A stretch of 64,000 bases of DNA, from assembly GCF_027943255.1 (NCBI RefSeq), contig NC_072893.1:92945784-93009783 (forward strand). The letters are read 5' to 3'. The stretch comes from Anastrepha obliqua. Taxonomy: Eukaryota > Arthropoda > Insecta > Diptera > Tephritidae. Position 1 is the first letter of the stretch, and every line of letters begins with the position of its first letter. This document shows, one piece after another, positions 1 to 10,489 of this stretch. A program made the translations under genes and the position numbers. Under the pieces are notes generated by a model. The model was not told the DNA's origin. It saw only the letters and a program-made list of their open reading frames with translations, and ran no database searches.

Positions 1-344
1 GAAAAATGTCTGCCAAAATTCCAATTCTTTCTTTTTTTTTTCTTTCCTTCGTTCAAGCACGAGTTTATAGTTTTAGCTAAAACACTTATTTTTGTTTTTT
101 CATTTTTGATGAGCCTGTCAGGAGTTATGCTGACAACGTGGACGCACCTTTTTTTCGAGGGGTTACCGGAAAAGACGTCACAATGGAGGAGTTTTAATTT
201 TTTTTTTTTTTAATTTCAGAAATTATTCTTTAAATATATATCTATAAGACAGAAAAAAGGTTGAATTAAATAAATAATTTTTTACATAGAAAAAAAAATA
301 TTGAAAATAGGCCTTTTTTTACCCGACGAAACCCATGTAACCCC
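1..344. mobile_element. TTAA-flanked non-autonomous DNA transposon, partial (cut by window edge)
   Basis: This segment is the reverse complement of 3478-3822, with scattered differences. It ends in the same terminal sequence (CCATGTAACCCC), directly followed by TTAA at 345-348, so its outer end and target site are intact. The other half lies left of the window. It contains long T and A tracts and no coding potential. The TTAA target suggests mobilisation by a piggyBac-like transposase, but no transposase is present, so that is inference. Confidence 0.8.
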
Positions 345-348
345 TTAA

Positions 349-1442
349 GCTTGATTTTTGTGCTAGGCGTTCTCAACGAAGCTTTATTTGTATTAGCTGC
401 GTCCAATGCTTTTTAGCTTTTGACCTTTTTTGGAAGTTCTTGCATCTACAACATTCCAAAGATTTGCTATTTTTACCCAACTTAGTGTTTAGTTTGCTCT
501 TCGTGATTATAAGAGAGTTAGTGTTCGCTATATCTGGTTTATCAACATCTTAGTACATTCGGGAGGTGTTATTCCTACTTTCCGAGAAGTGAAATTCAGA
601 TTCCTTTTTAATTTTCCGTATATATCGGTACAAGGAGTCTGAAATAGGGTCTGGGTCGGTGTAGAAGTCATTCCTTCTTCAAGCGAAATGTATAGTTGCG
701 ATCTTTGATTTACCGAATGAGCCGATGACCAAGCAGACTCAAATTTTGCAACGACTGGACGTCGGACAATGTCTTTCTCTCCACCCTCTTTCTTTCCTTC
801 TATCTCTCCCTGTCAACAGTGTACAAGTTTCACTTATTCCATTCTACATTCGTTTTTTTTTTTCATATTCTCCTACACTTTTCTGAACACAAAATATTAA
901 AATTACTTTGGTCTCCGAAACGCAATGTTGTTACAAAATTAAAAAAAAAAAACCTATAATTTTGGAGGAAAATGGTATTTTGATTTTGAGATAAGCGGCT
1001 CTTTCCATAGAAGTCAGCCATGAAATCCATTTATAAGCGAAATTTTCTTTATCGTACTGGTATTTACGGTTATTTCGGAAACCGTTATGGTAACTTTAGC
1101 AATTTGCACTATACTGGTGGTAAGATTTTCCTTCCCGAAGTTAAATACTTCTACTTCTCTTTCATTTAGCTTTTTGGCTGGTCGGTTCTCATGATATTTT
1201 TAATTGCGACAAATTTTGTTTTCTTTAAATGAAGTGTACTTGAATAATTTTGAAATAAAGAAAAAAACATTTAAATAAAGGACCCTATATATAGGCATAG
1301 TTTTTTTATTCATTTGCGGTTTTCCTTCGATGAGTTACTCAACAATTTAACTGTAAGTTCAAAAATTAATCCTGAATCACTTTTGCGGTATTAAAATGTA
1401 ACTTATTTTTTTCCACTGTACATATAATTGCAGGTATAATAA
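349..1442. other. Gene-free AT-rich stretch
   Basis: No recognisable gene, repeat family or structured site seen. Homopolymer A and T runs are frequent, and both strands are heavily interrupted by stops. Confidence 0.6.
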
Positions 1443-1614
1443 TTATGAGGTATTTTTTCATGGCAGAAATACGCTCAAAGGTTTGCCATTGCCTGCTGAG
1501 GGGTGATCTCGATTAGAGAAAAACTTTTTCTATCATTTTCGTGTTTCATGCACGGAGATTCGAACATACGAGCTTCCGAATGGTAGTCTCGCCCCAACCG
1601 ATTCATTTACGGTG
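1443..1614 (-). mobile_element. tRNA-derived SINE with polymerase III A and B boxes
   Basis: Read on the minus strand, the head carries a degenerate A box (TAAATGAATCGGTTGG) near 1600 and a B box (GTTCGAATCTC) at 1555-1565, spaced as in a tRNA. They are followed by a body containing GGCAATGGCAAACCT and TATTTCTGCCATGAAAAA. The same body occurs at 46140-46337 and 52425-52671, which shows that it is a dispersed family. Only this copy has a recognisable tRNA head, and it lacks most of the 3' body. I recognise this as a tephritid-type SINE from memory; no database was consulted. Confidence 0.75.
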
Positions 1615-3473
1615 ATAAGACTTGAGCACATTTTTTTCTTGAAGTTGTAATGATGTTTTTCGAGTTTTACAATGTTAGGTTTTATTTGAATCCTTAATCC
1701 TTCTACGCAAATGTGCAAATGTTCCAGTAAATAAATTTTGTGCAGATAGTTCGAAAAAAAATAATATTTTCTAAACAATTGCAAATAGCAAGGACAACAT
1801 AGCATACTTTCTGCAATTGCTGTTGCCACAAATTGTAGATGCAAGCCTGCCTTTTTATGTATGTATGCACATAAATATAAAATATATAAGTATGTACGTA
1901 AATACATAGGTATGAAATGCAGCAGAGCCATGAGATACGATGAGTTAATTAAGCCACAATAGGCGAGCAAGAAAAGCATATCAAGCGAAATCAAGTTTTT
2001 CACTTTAACACGACATACAACATGATTACAACAACTTACTCTTACAACAAAAAATTAAGTTAAGTAGAAAAAATAAAATATGCATGGCAATTATTATAAT
2101 GGAAGTGCAGGTATGCAATGTCGTTAACGCAAAGTGTAATGCGTAGAATTAATGCAAAAACAACAATAAATAAAACTAAACAAAAAAATAAGTAAATATA
2201 GTCAACCTTTAGTTCCAGTCTTAGGCTGCAACTCATCAACTGCTGCTGCTGCGTAACAAATTACAAGGGCTAACTTGGAGGCACAGGTAATGACGCAATG
2301 GGCGGTCTGCAAATGGGAATGCCTTGCTGCCGAGGGGAATCGCTGAAAAATTAGCCCAGCCCAGAGTTAGATGGAAAAGTATGTGAAGAAAAAGTGAGCA
2401 ATAGGAATGCAATTTATCTTGCATTAGCACTTCTAAGCGTACACCTTGAGAAGTCACACGAAAGTGAATACTCACAATCGACAAGTGAAATTCGTTATGC
2501 GTCTGCGTGTGCGAATAAAGAAAAAGTTTGAAAATAATGATTTTAAAGAGGAAAAAAGTAAAAGTGAGTGAAAAAATAGAACGCAAGAAAAAACAAAAAA
2601 ACAGAATGTAGGAAAAACACTGAGTGGGGTCTGAAGATTGTTTTGTTTTATGGAATAAGTCACAGTATGTTTTGATAATTCCTATGTATAACAAATAATT
2701 CTTGTGTCGAGGCAATCAAACAAGTTAGGAAATCAGTAGCAAAATACTCAAGTTGCAATTAGTCCTGATTATAAGAGTTTCGTAATTTCAGAAGGGCATG
2801 AGCGATGATTTTAAGAGACTTTGGAAACTTCGAAAGGACCTAAAGAATTTTTTTATAAACAAGAAAATAGTCTTTCAAAAGTGAGTGGTGTGCCCGATTT
2901 TGATGTTACCTGCACCTAAATGTGTCTATAAAACATAAATTATTTAATATTTATCCGGAAATAGCACATATATTCCAACTAAATGTTTTCAAACACATTT
3001 TCCGGAAACGGATTCAGTTCCCGCTGCGAATTCTCTTTTACAGTGGCGAGCATAACTGACTGAAGATAGTTTTTACTATCATTATCGTATAAAGTTTTTT
3101 AATAATGTTCATTAGTTTACCGAGTCCGTGTAAACCAAACTTTCAAACTTTATACAAAATATAGAATAATTCAACAAATTTTCATCCAAATTTTGAACTT
3201 TTTGCACTGAATTTTGAGAAAATTTTCGGGTATGCTGTAATAGGGTTCACAAAATTTTAGCAAAATAAGTAGATTGTTTAAGAAGCTAAAAAATAGCTTG
3301 GATTTTTAAACATTTTTTTCTGATGACATTTTGCACTTTATTCCATTAAAAATAATTTTTTTGTGGAAGAAAATAACAATTATAAAATATTAAAAAGAAT
3401 CAGCTGTTATATGAAAAAAGTAAATGAGCAGCATTTTTAGCCGCTTCAAATTTGTACTTTATTACATAAAAAT
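1615..3473. other. Gene-free stretch
   Basis: AT-rich sequence. The interval 2510-2610 is strongly purine-rich on the plus strand, which leaves open but meaningless frames on the minus strand. No domain, splice pair or repeat family recognised. Confidence 0.55.
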
Positions 3474-3477
3474 TTAA

Positions 3478-4204
3478 GGGGTTACATGGATTTCGTCGGG
3501 TAAAACAAGGTCTATTTTCAATATTTTTTTTTCTATGTAAAAAATTATTTATTTAATTCAAACTTTTTTCTGTCTTATAGATAAATATTTAGAGAATAAT
3601 TTCTGAAATTTTCAAAAAAAAAAAATGAAAACTTCTCCATTGAGAGGTCATTTCCGGTGACCCCTCGAAAAAAAGGTGCGTCCGCGTTGTCAGCATAACT
3701 CCTGACAGGCTCATCAAAAATGAAAAAACAAAAATAAGTGTTTTAGTTAAGACCGTAAGCTCATGCTTGAACGAAGGAAAGAAAAAAAAAGTAAAAATTG
3801 GAATTTTGGCAGACATTTTTCCAAAAAAATGAAAATTTCGGTCAAATTTGCTTGACATTTTGTTTTTTTTAAATAGTTGTAATTGAAAAAATAAAACAAA
3901 ATCCTTCGTTCAAGCACGAGTAAATTGTGTTTCGAACACCTGTGTAAAATTTCATGAAGATCGGTTGAGTAGTTTTCAAGAATATTTGACAACCGACTTT
4001 GAAAACACAGTTCCGAGAACGCGTTTAAAGTTTTGAGTAACAACAAAAGTGGCTTGGAGCGCACACATTCCAAAGGCTCTATCTCCGAATTTATTATTCG
4101 GATCGACTTGAAAATTAAGGATAATATACCTGAGATGTTGTAGAAATTAATTAGCCAAAAAAAAATAAATCGATTTTTTGAACCAACGAAACCCATGTAA
4201 CCCC
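3478..4204. mobile_element. TTAA-flanked foldback element (727 bp, non-autonomous)
   Basis: The left end is TTAA (3474-3477) then GGGGTTACATGG. The right end is CCATGTAACCCC then TCAA (4205-4208), a one-base-decayed TTAA. The terminal inverted repeats stay alignable for about 25-30 bases. A second inner inverted repeat is perfect over 15 bases (TGCTTGAACGAAGGA at 3764-3778 and its complement at 3902-3916). No transposase frame is present. The left 345 bases match positions 1-344 in the opposite orientation. Confidence 0.85.
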
Positions 4205-4585
4205 TCAAGGGGCTATAAAACTCCATACTCGAATTTTTTCGAAAAACTTAGATTAAAGAGTTTAAAATTTAGATAAGATTTGGTTGAATTTTCCTAAATT
4301 TTGTTTAAAGTTAAAGGTTTGTTTATATGATTTTGGTTAAAAAATTAATAATATTTACAAACATAAAATAAAAAAAAATAAAATTCTAACTCGAAAAACA
4401 TTGTAAGTATAAAATAAGAAGAACGTCATCTTCCACTCCGTTTTGTTCGCCGCTGCATGCCTTCTATCGACTGAAAACAAGTTTTTTGGAAAGACATAAT
4501 TTGAGGTTTGGCAACGGGGGTCCTATCAGATGAACACGGAGACTGTAGAATTACATGGATCGAGTTTTTGAAGATGATGGTTGTG

Positions 4586-4809
4586 AATGGTTGCAAAAGT
4601 TCCGGCTCTGAAAGTATTGCGGTACCAGCTGGTGGCAGCAAAGGAAGGTGAATGTCTCCTCTGCATTGGAAAGATCAGATGGATTAGGACTTGGTTTCAC
4701 TTGGTTTAGTGTGTTCAACTGGCGCCGTTAGCACGAGTAAGAAATGACTGCCGCGCTTTGTTAAACTCCGCCAAAATTGCGTAAGCAGTTATTGCGCCAA
4801 CAAAAAGAA
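4586..4809 (+). mobile_element. LINE (RTE-like) 3'-terminal fragment with target-site duplication
   Basis: This is the 5'-truncated tail of a non-LTR retrotransposon. Conceptual translation gives a decayed version of the C-terminal region that follows the reverse transcriptase: a GSESI-type stretch, then PAGGSKGR, LHWKDQMD and DLVSLG, with nonsense codons in between. I associate this segment with elements of the LRWLGHVVRM type; the clade (RTE-like) is from memory and uncertain. The insertion is bracketed by a 10-bp direct repeat, GATGGTTGTG, at 4576-4585 and 4810-4819. The family similarity begins right after the left copy, and the right copy follows a short A-rich tail (AACAAAAAGAA). That agreement makes the limits reliable. 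Confidence 0.75.
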
Positions 4810-4819
4810 GATGGTTGTG

Positions 4820-7800
4820 GTGAAAAAGCATGAGTGCTTTTGGTACAAATCTGGCCTATTTCGCGTCTGAACAAAATGCTTAGAAAATTGGTTGAAACGA
4901 AAGCAAAAGTGTAGAATATTTTAAAAAATCATTTAACTGTTTTCAACCACAAAGAACTTTACAGATTTTTTCGCATAGAACCTTCAATATTCACCGCTAC
5001 TTCGCTTGCTAACTGATGGTGAATAGGATAGTTAAGGAATAATATAATTATGCCATTCGATAGCAATGAAAAACAAGTTAAAAACAATACCAAGATCTAA
5101 ATTCCCAAAAAAAAGAAGAAATTCACAACATTTTAAAATAATGTAAAATGAAAAATTGAACTTATTTCGTTTCTGGATCGGTTTTCCCTTAACTCAGTTG
5201 GAGGTGGCATCTGTGATGAGGAAAGTAGGCTCTATGCCTCCCAGACAATTGGTTTTACGCTACCCTTTCTGTCTCTGATGTAAAGCACTTATCTACATAT
5301 GTATGTATATAGGTATATATGTATATATGTAGATGAGAAGAAATCTTCCATCGAAATGCTATTGTTTAGACACAGTTTGGAATCTTTAAGGTTAGCAAAT
5401 AATACGCACATAACATGCGCCTGTCATAAAATAATAAAAAAATGCATTAAATGGAATGAAGTTGTGCAAAATGTATAAAGATGTACGTGCAAGCATACAT
5501 ACATACAAACATTTATAAGTGAAAATGGAACTCGTTACTCATCCACTTTGATATGTCACTGCTTGGAGGCTTCCACATGCATACGTATCCATATTTGAGC
5601 TGCTTTCTGTTGCATGCGGCAGTGCCAGGCGCAACAAGTCTTTTATGTCCAACTGCTGCCAAGCGAAGCGCTATTCAAGCTTAAAATTTCAATTTCAGTC
5701 CATTGCGTTTGCATGCAGGCAATGTTGAGGGCAACTAAAAGAGGCGCATAACTATATTATATGCGTACGACGTGAAAACAATGTTGGGTGGAGTAGGAAG
5801 TAGAGGAGTGATCGCCAAAGCACCAATTCGAAGAAGTTGAGTTGCGCAGGACAACAGTCGAATTGCGAGTAGGCGCAACAGCATGTCAAGCGATGGTACT
5901 AAGATTGAAACGACAATGTTGTTGACTGGATTGCCTGGCTGCTGATGCAGTTGCTTTCCAACACACTGTCACATACAGCTCCATGCCACATATGCTAACT
6001 AACTGCCTGCATGCCATTTAGTTTTCAAAGTTGTTCTTCAGCGCTTCACAGTGTATTCCTGTGCTTCTCGCCCACGCGCCTACAATCTCGAACTTGTCGC
6101 TGGTTGCTTGTTGCATGTCTCTTGCTGCTGTCGAATATCTCGACTTTGTGCAACAAATTTTTATGCCTGCATATTGCGCATGCGCGACCAATTGAGAGTG
6201 CGCATCTTCGCTATACGCATGTGCTTGCGTATGTGTGCTTGAGCTGTTGTTGCTAGAGTCATGTGAGGCAGATTCCAAGACTCGTTTTTGATATGCTTAT
6301 TGTTGGTGGCATGCAGTGAAGGCAGTCAGGCAGTCAAGCAGCTTCAGCAGCGGCATTTTGTTTGCTGTTCATTATTGCCAAGTCGCATTTACGTATGTAT
6401 CTGGGGCCAAATGAGTGTGTACAAATAAAGTGACGGCGAGAATGAAGCCGTGGTAGCGATGAGAGTCTGTGTACGTCGCGAACTTTTAGTCGCTTCGCCC
6501 ACAAGTTACATTCAACACTGCACTTAAGACACGCACGCGTTTTTTCTGTCGCTCCTCCTACTTCCCCCTGGTCTGTTGCTGCGTTTAAATACAATGTTGC
6601 AGCTACTTCCGAGTGCATCTGTGACACATTGCTTATCTATTTATGTAGCACGCTCGGACTGGCTGACTGTCTGTTGCTTAAAGTGCTTGTGGTTTATGCG
6701 TCTGTCAATGCTTTACGTCAAAACCCTGACAGCTGTCATTGAGCTTTTTTGTTTTACTCAGTTAAATTATTCGCTAAACAGCTTAAGTAGTCGGTAAAAA
6801 ATTCAGAAACACGCGCATATGTAATGATGTTGCTGCGACAATTTCTAGAAAACAATATTTTAAGGCCATGCGTACACGATGCAGCAGAAGCAAAGCTTTT
6901 AAGACTCGTTGAATTCGTGGAATTGCTCCACTGACTAATTTGCACTTCAGCGACAGCCTCCCTTGGGTTGGCGGCATAGCTCAAAGCAAAGTAGCGCACC
7001 AATTAGCACATCATAAAACAGTTTAATGTTTGAAATGAAATTTTGTTGAGACTTTCTTTCTATGTTGCGGTAGCAGAGCTGTAAATTGTTTTCAAAAGAT
7101 GTTATAAAATAAAATCGAAGTACGCACGAACATGAAGAGCCGATAATAAAAGAAGTTTTATTAAGCACTTGACAGCAGCACCCGCACTGCCTGACGGTTT
7201 TACTATGCTTTATTTTCTACTTGAATTTATATTTTTAGAGACATCTCTTAGTCCCAAAATGGCCAAATCAAATTTCATAATAAATCTCATTGTTCTCTCA
7301 AAAGGCAGCATTAAATGCCTCAATAAGTAGTGGATAAAAAATTTAAAGCCAACTCCACACAATAATGGCATTCGCGTTAAAGAAATTCGTATAAAATAAA
7401 TCAATAGTTAGCCATAAAGCAAAGGAAAGGCCAAAACCCAAGTCAAACTACAAAAAAAAAAAAAATAAATAAAAAGCTACGACAGCAGCCGCAGCAGCAA
7501 TAGCTTGCCAGAGAAATTGCTACGGACTTTTATTATGCTTGTCGTTATTGTTGTTGCTGTCATAGCTTTCGAGGCAGCCAAGAGTATAATTGCAGCAGCC
7601 AACAATGAACGAAATAACCAAAGGCAGCAACAAAAAAAAAAACCCACTAAAAGGCTTTATTTTTAACGCTTCATACTCCGTATGCTTTTCGGCAAGTATA
7701 TAAATATAAAATATTTATGTACCTATGTACTTCTGGGTCGCGAGTGGGTTGCTTTCTGGAAGGCAGAACAAAGGCCCCTTTTCTGAATTTTTATTATCCA

Positions 7801-8935
7801 TACGAAAATTTGGCAACAACTGTGATATTGCCGATGACGATAATGTTGCTTGCTGTTGGCGTAATTACATGCAACAGTGTTTTGGTCATTGCCACACACA
7901 CATTTTTACTCGTATGTGCACAACACCTTGTTCAAAGAAATCGGCCAAGTAGGGATACAACAACTGTGCCTATGTTGGCGAAAACACTTACTCCGAGCAA
8001 TTGTTAGCCGCTTATGGTACGATTTCGAGTATTTGTCCACCTACGCATGCGCAGAGGAAATGTACTCATACCTACAGACATATATACATACAAACATATG
8101 GAGAAGGCTTGGTGCATATGCTTATGAGATTGTGGCGAATGGCTGGAGTAAGAAAATTCTAAGACATGGAAAGCCAATGCAAGTTTGAATAATCGAATCG
8201 GGTTTGGAAAAATATATTTCCAATAAATGCCTCAGATTATGAGAAATTTGCTAAATTTATTTTTTTACTTTAAGATTTGCGAGTAATTTTTAAAGGCATA
8301 CCCAAAAGTAGTGGCAATTTGACAAAGCAAATGGTTTTGACTTAATACTTTTTTTCTGTCAAGCTGCAATTGGTATGATTCTTTTACCATTTTCTTAAAC
8401 ATCGATTTAAAATATCAATTTGTCAACGAAAGATCAAAAACAGCTTGCTAAAGTCATACAAGTTGGTTTGCTAAAGGCCCACGGTCCAAAATATTCTAAC
8501 AGGGCTCGAACGTGGTTGATTATTCAAATAGGAACTTATAGCCATTTATAATTCAACCCATTCGAGGAAATCGAAAACCTCAAATTATGAGAGGAAACCT
8601 CGAACAAGTAAAAACCTGATGCATGATAATGGATTATGATCGGGAGGGTCATCAGGGATACTTGGAGCTCGCGAGGGCGGTGGATTGGTGGATTGGTTTT
8701 AAACTTCATAAAATGTACTCATTTTGTGTGTATTTCCCAGAATGAAAGTATAGAATGTCCAGGCTGTTGCACTAAATCTTGCTGGAAAATACTCCACTTG
8801 AAAAACATGCTTTGCGAGTGTTTAAAAATTTTAGCTCTTTGTGTCATAGAGGCAGATTATGTCTGTCTATAATTCTTTAGTTAGGCTAATAATTTCGGTT
8901 TAAAACTTATAGCGGAAAGCCCCATTTTTTTTCAA
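4820..8935. other. Gene-free stretch, includes a GC-richer unique island
   Basis: A 4.1-kb stretch with no supported gene. The part 5540-6900 is less AT-rich and looks unique, with overlapping short frames on both strands that show no domain or splice pattern. It could be conserved or regulatory intronic DNA, but nothing in the sequence proves that. The interval 5297-5335 is a TATG/TATA simple-repeat patch. Confidence 0.5.
5297..5335. repeat. TATG/TATA simple-repeat patch
   Basis: Imperfect run of ATGTATGTATATAGG-like units. The short motif ACATATGTATGT recurs through the window, for example near 24024, 30975, 31960 and 36240, and is common in fly intergenic DNA. Confidence 0.7.
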
Positions 8936-9343
8936 ATATGACGAAGCGCTTTTTCATCTCGGCGGCTATGTTACGAACAAAATTGCCGCATCTGGGGATC
9001 GGAAAACCTGTGACCGTCAAGAAGCCAATTCATCATCCGAGAGTGACTTTTTAGTGCGGATTTTAGAGCGGTAAAATCACCGACTCATTTTTTTAAATTT
9101 ACTTGGACAATCTTTGGTTTCAGTAGGATAGTGCGCCATGCCATACATCCCATGTCGTAATCGATCTTTTGCACGCCAAGTTCGGTAATCGTGATATAAG
9201 TCGTTTTATTCATATCAATTGGCCATCTCAGAGCAGCGATTTGACGATTTGAATTAAATACGATTGGTATATTCGTTGAGTAAAAATTAAGTTATGCTAA
9301 TTTTTATGAATTTTTAAAAACGAACCCTCTATATGGACCACCC
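8936..9343 (+). pseudogene. Degenerate Tc1/mariner-superfamily transposase with 3' terminal repeat
   Basis: Translation gives DEALFHLGGYV at about 8940-8975, matching the region after the first catalytic Asp in transposases whose motif is DEAxFxLxGYV. Further on it gives FQ-stop-DSAPCHTSHVVIDLLH and INWPSQSSDLT (9118-9260), which is the second catalytic Asp and the lead-in to the third. A TAG replaces the Gln codon at 9124-9126 and the frame is lost after DLT, before the third Asp. If aligned to relatives ending in DLTPLD, the spacing fits a DD41D-type element; that is inference. The copy ends in a terminal repeat, the complement of AGGGTGGTCCATATAG (near 9328-9343), followed by TA. The same repeat occurs alone at 63298. 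The 5' end is missing or unrecognisable. Confidence 0.8.
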
Positions 9344-9345
9344 TT

Positions 9346-10345
9346 AACATCCATCGGATCCAGAAAAACGACGTTACAACGATTGCTATAACTATGATAC
9401 AACTTTACACCATTGATTCAAATATATGCACTTCAGAGGCTCTGCTGCATATTCAAAACCAGCCCAAAAGATTATTAGAGTTGTTAAGGCTCAAGCTCTC
9501 AATACTTCAGGCAGTAGTGAGTGGAAAAACACATTGCGATGGTTTATGACTTTTCACACAGCACCATTGAGGTTCCATGCTTTAAATACGAAAAGATCTT
9601 GACAAGTTTTCGATACATAAAACGGCACCTACTCTGGCCTTAGAGAGTAACCCGTCAGCAGAAAGTGAAGGTTTCAAAGGCACATTTCTAATCCTTTATA
9701 AAATAGCAAAGCGGCTTAACTATGTGAATTCTATAAAGATTCCGATATGGGTAAGTATCGAGTTCTACTCTGCGATACTTTTGTTGCATTGATACTTTTC
9801 TTCCGTAATTTTAACGAACGCGGTATCAAGACCATGGCGGTACTTGCCCTATTGCAAGCGCATAAACATCTCCTTAAAATATCTGCATTTTCGCTTTGAC
9901 ACAATTTAATGATTTTACGCTATTATTTCGATAAATAGTGCAAAACCACTTACATACATACAAACGTCCCCATCTCTTCTCGATGTGTTCAAGCAATTTA
10001 TGCAAAATACGTACTACAATATCATTAGCTTAACAAAATGAGCTGTGTAGTACATTTAACAACCATATTCGCCAAAACTCAAATGCAAATTTCAACGCTC
10101 CTCAAATCGATCGCCAAATTTGGACTATTTGTAAGCAAATCATGTTAGACAGAAAAAACCAGTAGAAATTAAATGTAAACTCGCCAGTGATAATGCCAGG
10201 ATAAATATATAAAACAAAATAAAGCAAAACAAGAGTCAATGCAATAACCATAACAGCCAATCAGGCGATCAGGCGATCGCTTTAGAGCTGAAGCTAGAGT
10301 TCAAGTGATGTTATCGCACCACACCAAAAATTTCCACAAAAGCAA
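9346..10345. other. Gene-free stretch
   Basis: No supported feature. Weak LINE-like peptide resemblance near 9420-9480 was considered and not accepted. Confidence 0.5.
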
Positions 10346-10489
10346 ATGGCTAAGCACAGCGTAAACTTCCTTGCCGATTGCAACAAAATTGACATAGAGG
10401 CAAACAACAAGATCATCGAGATCAATGTGCATTTGCAGACAGCGAATGAACAAATCAAGGAATGTGTCTGTGTGAGTGAGTATTTGTGA
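10346..10489 (+). CDS. Short unassigned ORF, possible exon
   Basis: A 47-codon frame starts at an ATG in a fair insect context (GCAAATGG) and ends at TGA. The peptide is hydrophilic, starts MAKHSVNFLADCNK and ends KECVCVSEYL, and matches no family I know. A good splice-donor sequence (GTGAGT at 10472-10477) lies inside the frame, so the true coding part, if any, could stop at 10471 as a first exon. The surrounding sequence is not an obvious repeat. A frame of this length is expected by chance in a 64-kb window, so this is a weak candidate. Confidence 0.15.
   Translation: MAKHSVNFLADCNKIDIEANNKIIEINVHLQTANEQIKECVCVSEYL

Noticed and set aside
1555..1565. Possible tRNA gene from the B-box sequence
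   Set aside because: The A box is degenerate, no cloverleaf can be formed, and the sequence continues into a SINE body.
9420..9500. LINE-like peptide (LQRLCCI and following) on the plus strand
   Set aside because: Only a few residues fit and no neighbouring block supports it.
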